Shown: positions 16,708-24,600 of the stretch, piece after piece
How positions within the stretch are numbered: the stretch's first letter is position 1
Layout: each line of letters opens with the position of its first letter
NCBI RefSeq assembly: GCF_014237865.1
Contig: NZ_JACJUU010000005.1
Coordinates: 1 to 64,000, forward strand
Length of the DNA: 64,000 nt
Reading direction: 5' to 3'
Origin: Pusillimonas minor
GTDB taxonomy: Bacteria; Pseudomonadota; Gammaproteobacteria; Burkholderiales; Burkholderiaceae_B
The notes under the pieces: generated by a model
The model's input: the letters and a program-made list of their open reading frames with translations, nothing else
What the model was told of the DNA's origin: nothing
Databases searched by the model: none
Program-made: the position numbers and the translations under genes

Positions 16708-17331
16708 TTAAGCAGGCTGCCAATCGAGCGTCCAGGCCCCGTTACGCACGTTTTGCAGCCACAACATGCACGTAAGCGTTTTTGCGTCGGTGATGCCGCC
16801 GGCGCCACACGCGGCAATCACATCATCGACCCGCGCGGTTATAACGTCGAGGAATTCGTCGTGATCTAGCTGCGCCTGCCCGGGGCGTAAATCTTTGGCA
16901 AAAAAGATATGAATGACCTCGGTTGAGTAGGCAATAGCCAGGTCAAGCGTGCCGGCGTAGGCCCATTGCTCGGCGGTATACCCCGTTTCTTCAAGCAGCT
17001 CGCGTTGCGCGCATGCCAACGGAGTCTCGTGAGGGTCGAGCTTGCCGGCGGGGAACTCGGTCATGACTTTGCCCACCGGATAACGATACTGGCGTTCGAG
17101 CAACACCTGTTCATCATCCAATAAAGGAATAATCACCACCGCACCGGGATGAATAATGTATTCGCGGCTGGCGGTATTGCCGTTAGGCAACCTGACCACG
17201 TCACGACGGGCCTTCAAAAAACTGCCCTCGTAAACAGCGGTACTTTGAAGGACGGTTTCAGTCAGATGTGCATCGGGATCGCCCGCTTCGAGGGGCGATA
17301 ATGACGGCGACGCAGACGACGGTTTGAACAT
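16708..17331 (-). CDS. Nudix hydrolase, ADP-ribose pyrophosphatase-like
   Basis: The 207-residue protein has a complete Nudix box: GKLDPHETPLACAQ followed by RELLEETGY fits GX5EX7REUXEEXGU exactly. The N-terminal domain (about 25-60) and size match ADP-ribose pyrophosphatases of the NudF/YffH type, which cleave ADP-ribose to AMP and ribose 5-phosphate. ATG 17331 is preferred over GTG 17343, four codons upstream. The gene follows the chemoreceptor on the same strand with about 31 bp between them, so they may be cotranscribed. Confidence 0.9.
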   Translation of the reverse strand: MFKPSSASPSLSPLEAGDPDAHLTETVLQSTAVYEGSFLKARRDVVRLPNGNTASREYIIHPGAVVIIPLLDDEQVLLERQYRYPVGKVMTEFPAGKLDPHETPLACAQRELLEETGYTAEQWAYAGTLDLAIAYSTEVIHIFFAKDLRPGQAQLDHDEFLDVITARVDDVIAACGAGGITDAKTLTCMLWLQNVRNGAWTLDWQPA

Positions 17332-17362
17332 AAGGCTTAACACTACAAGTAAGACAATGGCC

Positions 17363-18865
17363 TTACTGTAACGCCAATCGGTTACCCCCGCCTGCTAAAG
17401 CGGCGGGTTGGGTATCATGCTCGCTGGAGCCTCCATACCGACCGTCATGCGCATCTACTGTAAAAAGAGCCATCACCTCGGCCAAGGTATCTGACTCGTG
17501 CGCCAGACGCTGGACCGATGTATCTGTTTTGCCCACCAACGCCATGTTCTCGTGAACGATGTTGTTGATCTGGCCAATTGCCTGGCCCACCTCAAGAATA
17601 CGCTGCCCCTGGGCTTCGTTCGCGTCCATAATTTCTTTGAAGGTTTTTGCGACATTGACAATGCCTTCAGACAGGTCATTCATGACGTCGCCGGTGCGCT
17701 CGATGCGCGTCGTGCCTTCAGATACCTGATTGACCGACGCATCGATCAAGCCGCGGATTTCGCGGGCAGCATCTGCGCTACGCTGCGCCAGGCTGCGCAC
17801 CTCGCCAGCCACCACCGCAAACCCCCTGCCTTCCGGGCCAGCCCGCGCGGCCTCGACGGCAGCGTTCAGGGCCAGAATATTGGTCTGGAAAGCAATGCTG
17901 TCGATGACTGAGGTGATGTCGGCAATTTTGGCCGATGTCTGACTGATACCCTGCATGGTTTTGACAGAGGCCTGCATGGCATCGCTGCCTTGTTCGGCAA
18001 GCGCCATGACATGATCAACCTTCTTCTCGGCCTCCAGGGCCTGCTGACGATCGTGTTTGACGGTGTCACCAATGGACTGAATGGTTGCTACCGCTTGCTC
18101 AACGGCCTGGGCCTGCAAATGCGCACCGGCTTGTACATCGCGATTTCCGGCTGCAATGGCATCGACAGCGCCATGAATGGATACCGCGCCGGTACGTACC
18201 TGACCGACAGCACCAGCCACTGAAGACAACGCCGCCCGAAGCGCCCCTGCCGCCGGACTTTGTGGCGTTTCGGCAGGCAGCGTCAGATCGATACCTTGGC
18301 CACCCTGAGCCAAACGGTTGACCATGTGACGCAACTCGGCGGCCTGCAAAGCATCGCGACGCAACCACACCGCAATAATGCACAAGGCGACGGACTCGGC
18401 CACCACATACGCAGCGTGCGCAAAGACACGGCCAAGACCGGGTTCGGTGAAGCAAATTGCGCCAAAGCCCAACTCTTGAAAATAATTGAAGCTTAAGTGA
18501 TGAACCGCAATAACCGCAGCAGCCACAACAATGACCAGCCAGTCGCGGTAGCAAAGCAAAATGGCCAGCAGCACAAAAATGCCGAAGTGAAGCTCGGTAA
18601 CACCCAGCGACTGCTGAATATGCAACGCGCAGAACATCATGACGGCCGCAGCAACCACCACGCGCGTCAGGCGTGAGCCCGGCATAAGGAAAATAAAGGC
18701 CGTCGGCAGGGCAGCTAACGGCAAGCCAACCCCAACCGCCATCCCCCAGGTGTCGTACCACGGGGCAAGCCCTAGCGCCATCACGAATAACAACCACAGA
18801 ACGGGCAGCATGATGCGGTCAGCCTGACGATACTGCGTTGCCAATAAATCAGAAGAGGATGCCAT
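17363..18865 (-). CDS. Methyl-accepting chemotaxis protein with multi-pass membrane input domain
   Basis: The 500-residue protein has about six hydrophobic segments in the first 180 residues and no large periplasmic domain, so it senses within or at the membrane. No clear HAMP domain is seen. A long helical signalling region follows, with the conserved hairpin IDSIAFQTNILALNAAVEAA and EVRSLAQRSADAAREI. The tip has PEGR where most receptors have GEQG. It is divergent from a MerR-family gene. One TGTCTAGGACA operator-like palindrome lies about 105 bp upstream, so it may share that gene's control. Such receptors can respond to redox, light or energy state, but the signal is not known. Confidence 0.88.
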   Translation of the reverse strand: MASSSDLLATQYRQADRIMLPVLWLLFVMALGLAPWYDTWGMAVGVGLPLAALPTAFIFLMPGSRLTRVVVAAAVMMFCALHIQQSLGVTELHFGIFVLLAILLCYRDWLVIVVAAAVIAVHHLSFNYFQELGFGAICFTEPGLGRVFAHAAYVVAESVALCIIAVWLRRDALQAAELRHMVNRLAQGGQGIDLTLPAETPQSPAAGALRAALSSVAGAVGQVRTGAVSIHGAVDAIAAGNRDVQAGAHLQAQAVEQAVATIQSIGDTVKHDRQQALEAEKKVDHVMALAEQGSDAMQASVKTMQGISQTSAKIADITSVIDSIAFQTNILALNAAVEAARAGPEGRGFAVVAGEVRSLAQRSADAAREIRGLIDASVNQVSEGTTRIERTGDVMNDLSEGIVNVAKTFKEIMDANEAQGQRILEVGQAIGQINNIVHENMALVGKTDTSVQRLAHESDTLAEVMALFTVDAHDGRYGGSSEHDTQPAALAGGGNRLALQ

Positions 18866-18970
18866 AAGTTTGAGCTTTTGAAAGAGAGAGAAGTGGCAAA
18901 GACCCGACCACGCTGCGCCCGGTCTTCAACATCATCGTGCGCAACGTTGACATTATTATTGTTTCACTAA

Positions 18971-18981
18971 TGTCTAGGACA
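18971..18981. promoter_or_regulatory. Operator-like palindrome TGTCTAGGACA (upstream of MCP)
   Basis: TGTC-TAG-GACA matches the TGTC-N3-GACA sites found at 19131, 60785 and 60816. Read toward the chemoreceptor it supplies TTGTCC as a possible -35, with AATAAT 19 bp further on (18952-18957 on the plus strand). A 19-bp spacer is the kind MerR-type activators act on. Confidence 0.55.
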
Positions 18982-19129
18982 AACAAAGTTTAAAATGAAC
19001 TTTGTCTCACCTGGACAACTCCAAGTCAAATACCGGGTCAAGCATGAATCGGCATAGCCTCATAGGGAAAAACAGCCGGGTCAAGACAAAAATTAATGCC
19101 CTATTGACCCGAAACATAACAGATCGGGC

Positions 19130-19158
19130 TTGTCTAAGACAGAATGGATTAATATGAT
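19130..19158 (+). promoter_or_regulatory. Promoter of the MerR gene with palindromic operator over -35
   Basis: TTGTCT (19130-19135), a 17-bp spacer and TATGAT (19153-19158) form a sigma-70-like promoter 39 bp before the start codon. The palindrome TGTCTAAGACA at 19131-19141 overlaps the -35 box. The carH promoter at 60784 has the same arrangement to the base. Confidence 0.7.
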
Positions 19159-19197
19159 GACTCGGAAATCAACCAACCTAAGGGTCAGTTCCTGGTC

Positions 19198-20148
19198 ATG
19201 ACTACACATACACTTACCTCACAAGCCGCGCCATCCGGGTACCGCAGCGGCACCGCCGCCCGGCTGACAGGCGTACCTGTTGAAACCTTGCGCGTCTGGG
19301 AGCGTCGCTACAGCGTCGTCGGGCCCCGGATGAGTGAACGTGGGCAACGGTTGTACTCCAGCGATGACATTCAGCGCTTGACGCTGATCAAGCAACTGGT
19401 CGATGCGGGCTATCCGATTGGCTCGGTGGCCCGGTTACCCACGACCACCCTGCAAGACATGCGTACCCCGTCCGAACCGCCCAGCCGCAGCTTCAAGGTA
19501 GGGGTAGCCGGCACGTTTATGGCCAGCCCGACAGTGATTGACGCGTTAAAAAGCGGCCCCCTGGAGGTGGTGTGCCACAGCATGATGCCGCAACAAGCCG
19601 CCGATATTTTTGAAGACGCTCACGTCGATGCCGTGATTGTCGAACTGCCCACACTGACCGAGGCAACATCCACATTGATCACGAATATCCAGAAGTCGTG
19701 CGATGCGCGCCAGGCCATTGTGCTTTACCGGTTTGCACCCGGAAAAGTCATCCGTCGCCTGCGCCAATCGGGATTCAAGGTAGCTCGCGCCAGTTCCGAC
19801 CCTCGAGAAATCGCCACGCTGTGTCAGACCTTGCTGCAAAGCCCGGTAAACCCCGACATCGCAACGCGCCTGCCCGTTAACAACGAAACACCACCGCGCC
19901 AACGTTTTAACGACGAACAACTGTCAGCCTTTCTGGCTTCTGCCAACAACCCTTACTGTGAATGCCCACGCCATTTGGTAGAGCTGATACTCAGCTTGAA
20001 CAGCTTTGAAGCCTACAGTGCCGAATGCGTAACCCGCAGCCCCGAAGATGCCGGTTTGCACCGCGACCTTCAACGTACTGCCGGGCACGCCCGCGCCCTG
20101 CTTGAAAACGCACTTGAAAGAGTTGCCGAGGTCGAAGGCTGGCAGTAA
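19198..20148 (+). CDS. MerR-family regulator without B12 motif (LitR/CarH paralogue)
   Basis: The 316-residue protein has an N-terminal MerR DNA-binding domain (about 15-85: SGTAARLTGVPVETLRVWER, RLYSSDDIQRLTLIKQLV). It is close in layout to the CarH/LitR protein at 60853. The central region (about 100-210) has a Rossmann-like alternation but lacks the E/DxHxxG cobalamin motif and the W-x9-EH signature. A C-terminal helical part (about 235-310) follows. Light-linked MerR proteins without B12 binding are known in other bacteria and depend on partner proteins. The promoter carries the same palindrome as carH, which suggests cross-regulation or autoregulation. Confidence 0.8.
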   Translation: MTTHTLTSQAAPSGYRSGTAARLTGVPVETLRVWERRYSVVGPRMSERGQRLYSSDDIQRLTLIKQLVDAGYPIGSVARLPTTTLQDMRTPSEPPSRSFKVGVAGTFMASPTVIDALKSGPLEVVCHSMMPQQAADIFEDAHVDAVIVELPTLTEATSTLITNIQKSCDARQAIVLYRFAPGKVIRRLRQSGFKVARASSDPREIATLCQTLLQSPVNPDIATRLPVNNETPPRQRFNDEQLSAFLASANNPYCECPRHLVELILSLNSFEAYSAECVTRSPEDAGLHRDLQRTAGHARALLENALERVAEVEGWQ

Positions 20149-20198
20149 GCCCCGCATAAAGACCACGATCTATCAGAGCTACATCGCAGTAATCTTTT

Positions 20199-20229
20199 AA
20201 CCATCCCGACCTTGTCAGGATGGTTTTTT
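20199..20229 (+). terminator. Rho-independent terminator of the MerR gene
   Basis: The stem AACCATCC (20199-20206)/GGATGGTT (20218-20225) is followed by a T-rich tail (TTTTTTA). It lies 50 bp after the MerR stop codon. Confidence 0.88.
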
Positions 20230-20243
20230 ATTTCCCAATTCCC

Positions 20244-20267
20244 ATTATTTGATAATTATGAAATAAT
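20244..20267. promoter_or_regulatory. AT-rich inverted repeat upstream of dioxygenase gene
   Basis: ATTATTT (20244-20250) and AAATAAT (20261-20267) form a perfect 7-bp dyad with a 10-base spacer, 165 bp before the extradiol dioxygenase start. It is a candidate site for the IclR-type regulator encoded downstream. It may also just be promoter AT-richness. Confidence 0.4.
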
Positions 20268-20349
20268 AAGAATGCGGTTTTACCGATCAGCAATAAAGAG
20301 TATTTTATGCTGCGGCTATTTACCTCGTTAATCGATACTGTCTGACCTA

Positions 20350-20412
20350 TTAGTCGCTGCTGCCCACCTGTTAACCGCTGCTGTCCACCCACATTAGCCA
20401 TTGCTGTCCGCC
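20350..20412 (+). repeat. Three imperfect 19-bp direct repeats in the dioxygenase leader
   Basis: The copies TTAGTCGCTGCTGCCCACC (20350), TTAACCGCTGCTGTCCACC (20371) and TTAGCCATTGCTGTCCGCC (20394) lie 21 and 23 bp apart, about two helical turns. The last ends 19 bp before the ATG. The spacing suggests protein-binding sites on one DNA face or a leader RNA element. Confidence 0.65.
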
Positions 20413-20431
20413 TCTATTTGCCGGAGCCCTT

Positions 20432-21262
20432 ATGTCTGCATTTACCGCTCATCTCGACCACTTATGTATTGAGTCGGCCAACCCACAGGCGCTGGCGGCC
20501 TTTTACGGCCAGGCCATGCAAATGCAGGTGTTACCCCAGGCCGACGACAGCTACGCATGCGAGGGACGCGAAAGACGTATGGTGTTCTGCTCCGGCACGG
20601 CCAAGGCATTGCGCTACTTTGCCTGGAATTTGCCCAGCCCCGAAGCCCTGGAGGCGACGCGCAATAATGTGGTTGCAGCCGGCCTTGATATTGCGGCATC
20701 CCCGTCGCCCTTTTTTGATGACACCGCTTTTGCAGTACGCGACCCCGACGGCAACCTGCTGGTGCTGGGTCACGACCCCGCCGACCGCACAACCCGCAAG
20801 GGCCTGCCTGCACGGTTGCAACACCACGCGTTCGGCACCACACATATCCAGCCCATGCTCGACTTTTACACCGGCGTGCTGGGCATGACCGTCAGCGACA
20901 ATGTTTACGCCGACGACGGCAGTCTTCGGTCTTCATTTTTGCGCGCGGGTACCGAACACCACATTTTGGCTATTTTTGTCGCGCCGCAATGCAGCTTCGA
21001 CCACCATTGCTACGAAGCGGGCGAATGGAATCTGATCCGGGACTGGGCCGACCTGCTGTCAGAACAAGACATTTTGCTGGACTGGGGCCCCGGCCGGCAC
21101 GGCCCGGGCAACAACCTGTTTTTCATGATTCGTGACCCGGACACCAATTGGCTTGAAATTTCCGCCGAACTCGAACTCTGTGATGCATCGCGCCCCACCG
21201 GAAGCTGGCAGCACCGGGAAAAAACCCTGAACAGTTGGGGCAAGGCTTACCTGCGTAGCTAA
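20432..21262 (+). CDS. Extradiol ring-cleavage dioxygenase, VOC type I family
   Basis: The 276-residue protein has two vicinal-oxygen-chelate modules (about 1-115 and 125-270), the layout of catechol 2,3-dioxygenases. Iron ligands are probably H131/H132 in LQHHAFG, H191 or H192 in FDHHCYEAGEW, and E242 in WLEISAE. It would open a catechol-type ring next to the hydroxyls. Downstream genes for an FAH-family hydrolase and FAD hydroxylase fit a full hydroxylation, cleavage and hydrolysis pathway. The substrate is not known. It is a short member compared with 300-residue enzymes. A CCGGAG ribosome binding site precedes the start. Confidence 0.83.
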   Translation: MSAFTAHLDHLCIESANPQALAAFYGQAMQMQVLPQADDSYACEGRERRMVFCSGTAKALRYFAWNLPSPEALEATRNNVVAAGLDIAASPSPFFDDTAFAVRDPDGNLLVLGHDPADRTTRKGLPARLQHHAFGTTHIQPMLDFYTGVLGMTVSDNVYADDGSLRSSFLRAGTEHHILAIFVAPQCSFDHHCYEAGEWNLIRDWADLLSEQDILLDWGPGRHGPGNNLFFMIRDPDTNWLEISAELELCDASRPTGSWQHREKTLNSWGKAYLRS

Positions 21263-21296
21263 CCCCACGCTTTCATCATTAACTCAAGGAAACCAT

Positions 21297-22154
21297 ATGC
21301 GTCTGTTATCTTTTGTCGGCCGCAACGGCCAATCGGGCTACGGCGCCCAAATCGACGAGACTCACGTCGCCAACCTTGGCGCCATTATGGGCCATCGCTA
21401 TCCCGACCTACGCGCCCTGCTGGGCGGCAATGGCCTTGCCGAAGCCAAGGCCGCACTGGCCATTGCCCCAGTGCTTTCCATTCACGAAATCAAGTTGTTG
21501 CCGGTCATTCCCAACCCCGACAAAATCATATGCGTAGGTTTGAACTACGAAACCCATCGTAAAGAAACCGGGCGTCCGGTTGAACAACACCCTTCAATTT
21601 TTACTCGCTTTGCCGCCAGCCAGATCGCCGCGGGTGACCCGATTCTGATTCCCCGCGTGTCTACCGCACTTGACTACGAAGGTGAACTGGCCCTGATCAT
21701 TGGCCGCCCCGGCCGGTACATCAAGGCCGAAAACGCCTTTAATCACGTCGCCGGATACGCGTGCTACAACGACGGCTCCATTCGCGACTGGCAGCGCCAC
21801 TCGCACCAGTTCACCCCTGGCAAAAACTTTGTGGGTACAGGCGCCTTCGGCCCTTACATGGTTACTGCCGACGACATCGACGACATCGAAGCGCAAACAC
21901 TGACCACCCGCCTGAACGGTGAAGTCATGCAGCAAGCCAAGATTTCGGACATGATTTTTTCGATTGGCCAGATTATTGAATATGTGTCGTCGTTTACACC
22001 GCTAGAACCGGGCGACGTCATTGCCACGGGCACACCCGGCGGCGTCGGCTTCAAGCGCGATCCCCAGGTTTACATGAAACCGGGCGACATCTGCGAAATC
22101 GAAATCACCAAAGTAGGCCTGCTGCGCAACCCCATCGCGCAAGACCTGGCCTAA
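21297..22154 (+). CDS. Fumarylacetoacetate hydrolase-family protein
   Basis: The 285-residue protein has the FAH fold: an N-terminal lid (about 1-65) and a catalytic beta-roll starting at PDKIICVGLNYETHRKETG. Metal-binding acidic residues are visible in LDYEGELALIIG and YACYNDGSIRDWQ. GDVIATGTPGGVG is also typical. Enzymes of this size cleave C-C bonds of ring-opened aromatic products, or isomerise or decarboxylate them. It lies 34 bp after the dioxygenase gene, so it probably acts on that product. Confidence 0.9.
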   Translation: MRLLSFVGRNGQSGYGAQIDETHVANLGAIMGHRYPDLRALLGGNGLAEAKAALAIAPVLSIHEIKLLPVIPNPDKIICVGLNYETHRKETGRPVEQHPSIFTRFAASQIAAGDPILIPRVSTALDYEGELALIIGRPGRYIKAENAFNHVAGYACYNDGSIRDWQRHSHQFTPGKNFVGTGAFGPYMVTADDIDDIEAQTLTTRLNGEVMQQAKISDMIFSIGQIIEYVSSFTPLEPGDVIATGTPGGVGFKRDPQVYMKPGDICEIEITKVGLLRNPIAQDLA

Positions 22155-22170
22155 CGCTGCAGCACAACAC

Positions 22171-22941
22171 ATGCCATCAGAACGCCAAAGCTCGGTCGAT
22201 CGACTGCTGTCCATACCTCGACTTTTTACCGAAGAAAAGCCGCTATGGACAGTAGAGGAAGTGGCCGGCGCATTGCAGATTTCTCTTAGCAGCGCCTACC
22301 GGTACTTTCAAAGCCTGCTCAAGTTCGAGTATCTGGATGAAGTGCCGGGCCAAGGCTATTGCCTGGGCCCGGCTTTCATTGCGTTCGACCGCACTATCCG
22401 CATTACCGACCCGCTGGCCAAAGTGGCCGGCCCGGTGCTCGCTGGCCTGACGCGGGCGCTCGACGACGGCACCGACCTGATCATCTGTCAGGTTTACCGT
22501 AAAAACGTCATGTGCATCCACCACGAAAACATTGGCAAAGCCAGCGCCGGCACCAGCTACGAGCGCGGGCGACCCATGCCTTTTTATCGTGGCGCAACCT
22601 CAAAAGTAATTTTGGCTCATTTGCCATGGCGCCAGCAAAAGCGCGAATTCGAAAGTAACAGTGTCGCTATTGCCGAGTCCGGCATGGGCTATGACTGGAA
22701 ATCTTTCAGCGCCGGATTGCGCGACATCCGGAAAAAAGGTTACTGCGTTTCGCATGGCGAGGTTGACCCCGGTCGCGTGGGGATAGCCGCCCCGATTTTC
22801 AGCCCCGACGGGCAAGTCAGGCACAGCCTGAGCATTGTTGTATTTGACACCACCACCGATAGCGCCCGGGAAGACCGCCTGACCATGAGTATTGTCGCTG
22901 CTGCAGCTCTTATCTCCGAACGCCTGGCCCTGCCAAACTGA
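22171..22941 (+). CDS. IclR-family transcriptional regulator
   Basis: The 256-residue protein has an N-terminal winged helix (about 8-75; SAYRYFQSLLKFEYLDEV) and an IclR effector domain (about 85-250). The domain includes the KVILAHLPW helix and a GIAAPIFSPDGQV segment close to the usual family motif. It lies inside the aromatic gene run, 16 bp after the hydrolase and 20 bp before the hydroxylase. It therefore probably regulates that operon in response to the aromatic substrate or an intermediate. Confidence 0.9.
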   Translation: MPSERQSSVDRLLSIPRLFTEEKPLWTVEEVAGALQISLSSAYRYFQSLLKFEYLDEVPGQGYCLGPAFIAFDRTIRITDPLAKVAGPVLAGLTRALDDGTDLIICQVYRKNVMCIHHENIGKASAGTSYERGRPMPFYRGATSKVILAHLPWRQQKREFESNSVAIAESGMGYDWKSFSAGLRDIRKKGYCVSHGEVDPGRVGIAAPIFSPDGQVRHSLSIVVFDTTTDSAREDRLTMSIVAAAALISERLALPN

Positions 22942-22961
22942 TTTTTACCTGGCCACACGCT

Positions 22962-24560
22962 ATGACCACAGAAACCATGACTCCCGTTACGATTGTTGGC
23001 GCCGGCCCTGTTGGCCTGATGCTGGCCAACCTGCTCAGCGCTTACAACATCCCCGTAGTGGTCATCGAAAAGAACGCCACCACAGTTCAGGCGCCCCGCG
23101 CGGTGTCTATCGACGACGAGTCGCTGCGCGCCCTGCAAATTGCCGGCCTGGCCGACCCACTAAAGGCGAAATGCGCAATGGATTACGGGTCGGTTTACTT
23201 GGGCCCGGGTCGTCGCCCATTTGCGCGTGTATCGCCCACATCGGCCGAATACGGGCACCCCCGCCGCAGCGCATTCGCCCAGCCCGAACTCGAGGCCTTA
23301 CTGGCCGATGGGCTAAAACGGTTTGCCCGCGCCGAAGTCCGATTCGAGCAAGAGGTGGTGGGCCTTACCCAAAACGACAACCACGTGACGCTTGAAGTTA
23401 AACGAAGCGACGGCAGCACCTATATGCATACCAGTCGTTATGTGGCAGCATGCGACGGCGGCCGTAGCCCGCTGCGCCATATGATCAACGTTGGCATGCA
23501 GGGCTACACTTACGAAAAGAAGTGGCTGATTATCGACCTGAAAGGCACACGCGATAACTTTCGCGAAACCCGGGTTTACTGCGACCCGCGCAGGCCCGGC
23601 ATCAACCTGCCAGGCCCAAACCGCACCCGACGGTTTGAGTTTATGCTGCTTGAAGGCGAGACCGATGAACAGGTCACCCACCCCGACTTCATCAGCAAAC
23701 TGTTACGCGACCACGGCCCCGACGAAGGCATTGAAATTGTTCGTAAGCAGGTTTACACCTTCCATGCCCGTATGGCCACCGACTGGAAAAAGGGCAATGT
23801 TTTCTTGCTGGGCGACGCCGCCCACCTGACGCCGCCATTTGCCGGCCAGGGCCTTAATAGCGGCCTGCGCGACGCCGCCAACCTGTCATGGAAGCTGGCT
23901 GCCGTACTAAACGGCCAAATGGCGCCGGCAGTGCTTGAAAGCTACCAGCAAGAACGCCCCGAGCATGCCTGGCAATTGATAGAAATGGCGGTCAAACTTG
24001 GGCGCGTCATGATGCCCGAAACCATGTTCAAGGCGCATCTGCTCGAAGCGGGCTTTCGGGCGCTGCAACTTATACCGCCGGCCCACGAATACATTACCCA
24101 AATGCGCTACAAGCCCAAGCCAAGGTTTTCGAAGGGTTTTTTTGTGCGCGATGGGGCCGACCTTAAAAAAACACGCGTAGGCCGCATGCTGCCGCAACCG
24201 TGGGTTGAAACCGAGCACGATCGCAAAACACACCGGCTTGACGACATTCTGGGCCACGGCTTTACATTGATTGCGCTGACCGAAACCCCTGAAACTGCGT
24301 TTGAAGGCCTGCCACCGCTGCCATTTGAAGAGAAGCTGGGCCTGAAACGGGTCTGCATCGCCCCGCGCTACTACAACGCGTTTCCTGCCGCGCCAAGCGC
24401 TGCCACCACCGTACGCGACGTGTACGGCGATTTCGAAAAACACACCAATGCACACGATGTGTGGCTACTGGTTCGGCCCGACCGCTATGTGATGGCGTGC
24501 ATCCCCCGCCAAAGCCCGCAAGCTGCCGTGGCCGAGCTAACCCGATTGCTGGAAAGCTGA
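22962..24560 (+). CDS. FAD-dependent aromatic hydroxylase (MhpA-like)
   Basis: This 532-residue flavoprotein monooxygenase of the PHBH/MhpA group has a dinucleotide-binding GAGPVGLMLANLLS (about 10-25). A DG-type motif lies near AACDGGRSPLR, and a second FAD site is in GDAAHLTPPFAGQGLNSG. The C-terminal thioredoxin-like domain of this family is present. MhpA hydroxylates 3-(3-hydroxyphenyl)propionate ortho to the OH group. With the extradiol dioxygenase and FAH-type hydrolase beside it, this enzyme probably makes the catecholic substrate. The exact phenol is unknown. Confidence 0.87.
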   Translation: MTTETMTPVTIVGAGPVGLMLANLLSAYNIPVVVIEKNATTVQAPRAVSIDDESLRALQIAGLADPLKAKCAMDYGSVYLGPGRRPFARVSPTSAEYGHPRRSAFAQPELEALLADGLKRFARAEVRFEQEVVGLTQNDNHVTLEVKRSDGSTYMHTSRYVAACDGGRSPLRHMINVGMQGYTYEKKWLIIDLKGTRDNFRETRVYCDPRRPGINLPGPNRTRRFEFMLLEGETDEQVTHPDFISKLLRDHGPDEGIEIVRKQVYTFHARMATDWKKGNVFLLGDAAHLTPPFAGQGLNSGLRDAANLSWKLAAVLNGQMAPAVLESYQQERPEHAWQLIEMAVKLGRVMMPETMFKAHLLEAGFRALQLIPPAHEYITQMRYKPKPRFSKGFFVRDGADLKKTRVGRMLPQPWVETEHDRKTHRLDDILGHGFTLIALTETPETAFEGLPPLPFEEKLGLKRVCIAPRYYNAFPAAPSAATTVRDVYGDFEKHTNAHDVWLLVRPDRYVMACIPRQSPQAAVAELTRLLES

Positions 24561-24600
24561 ATCAGGCCCAGCGGCCACTGCGGGCCATGCCGCAGCACGG

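Larger units (their letters stand above)
18866..19197. promoter_or_regulatory. Divergent regulatory region between MCP and MerR genes
   Basis: This 332-bp AT-rich region has dense repeats. TGTC-N3-GACA palindromes lie at 18971-18981 and 19131-19141, and a wider TGTC-N7-GACA dyad at 19003-19017. CCGGGTCAAG occurs at 19033-19042 and 19076-19085 (43 bp apart), with an inverted TTGACCCG at 19104-19111. No open reading frame of note is present. The density of dyads implies multi-site binding by one or two regulators controlling both directions. Confidence 0.7.

Noticed and set aside
20350-20412. Short CRISPR-like array
   Set aside because: Only three imperfect 19-bp repeats with 2-4 bp between them. 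There are no real spacers and no cas genes.
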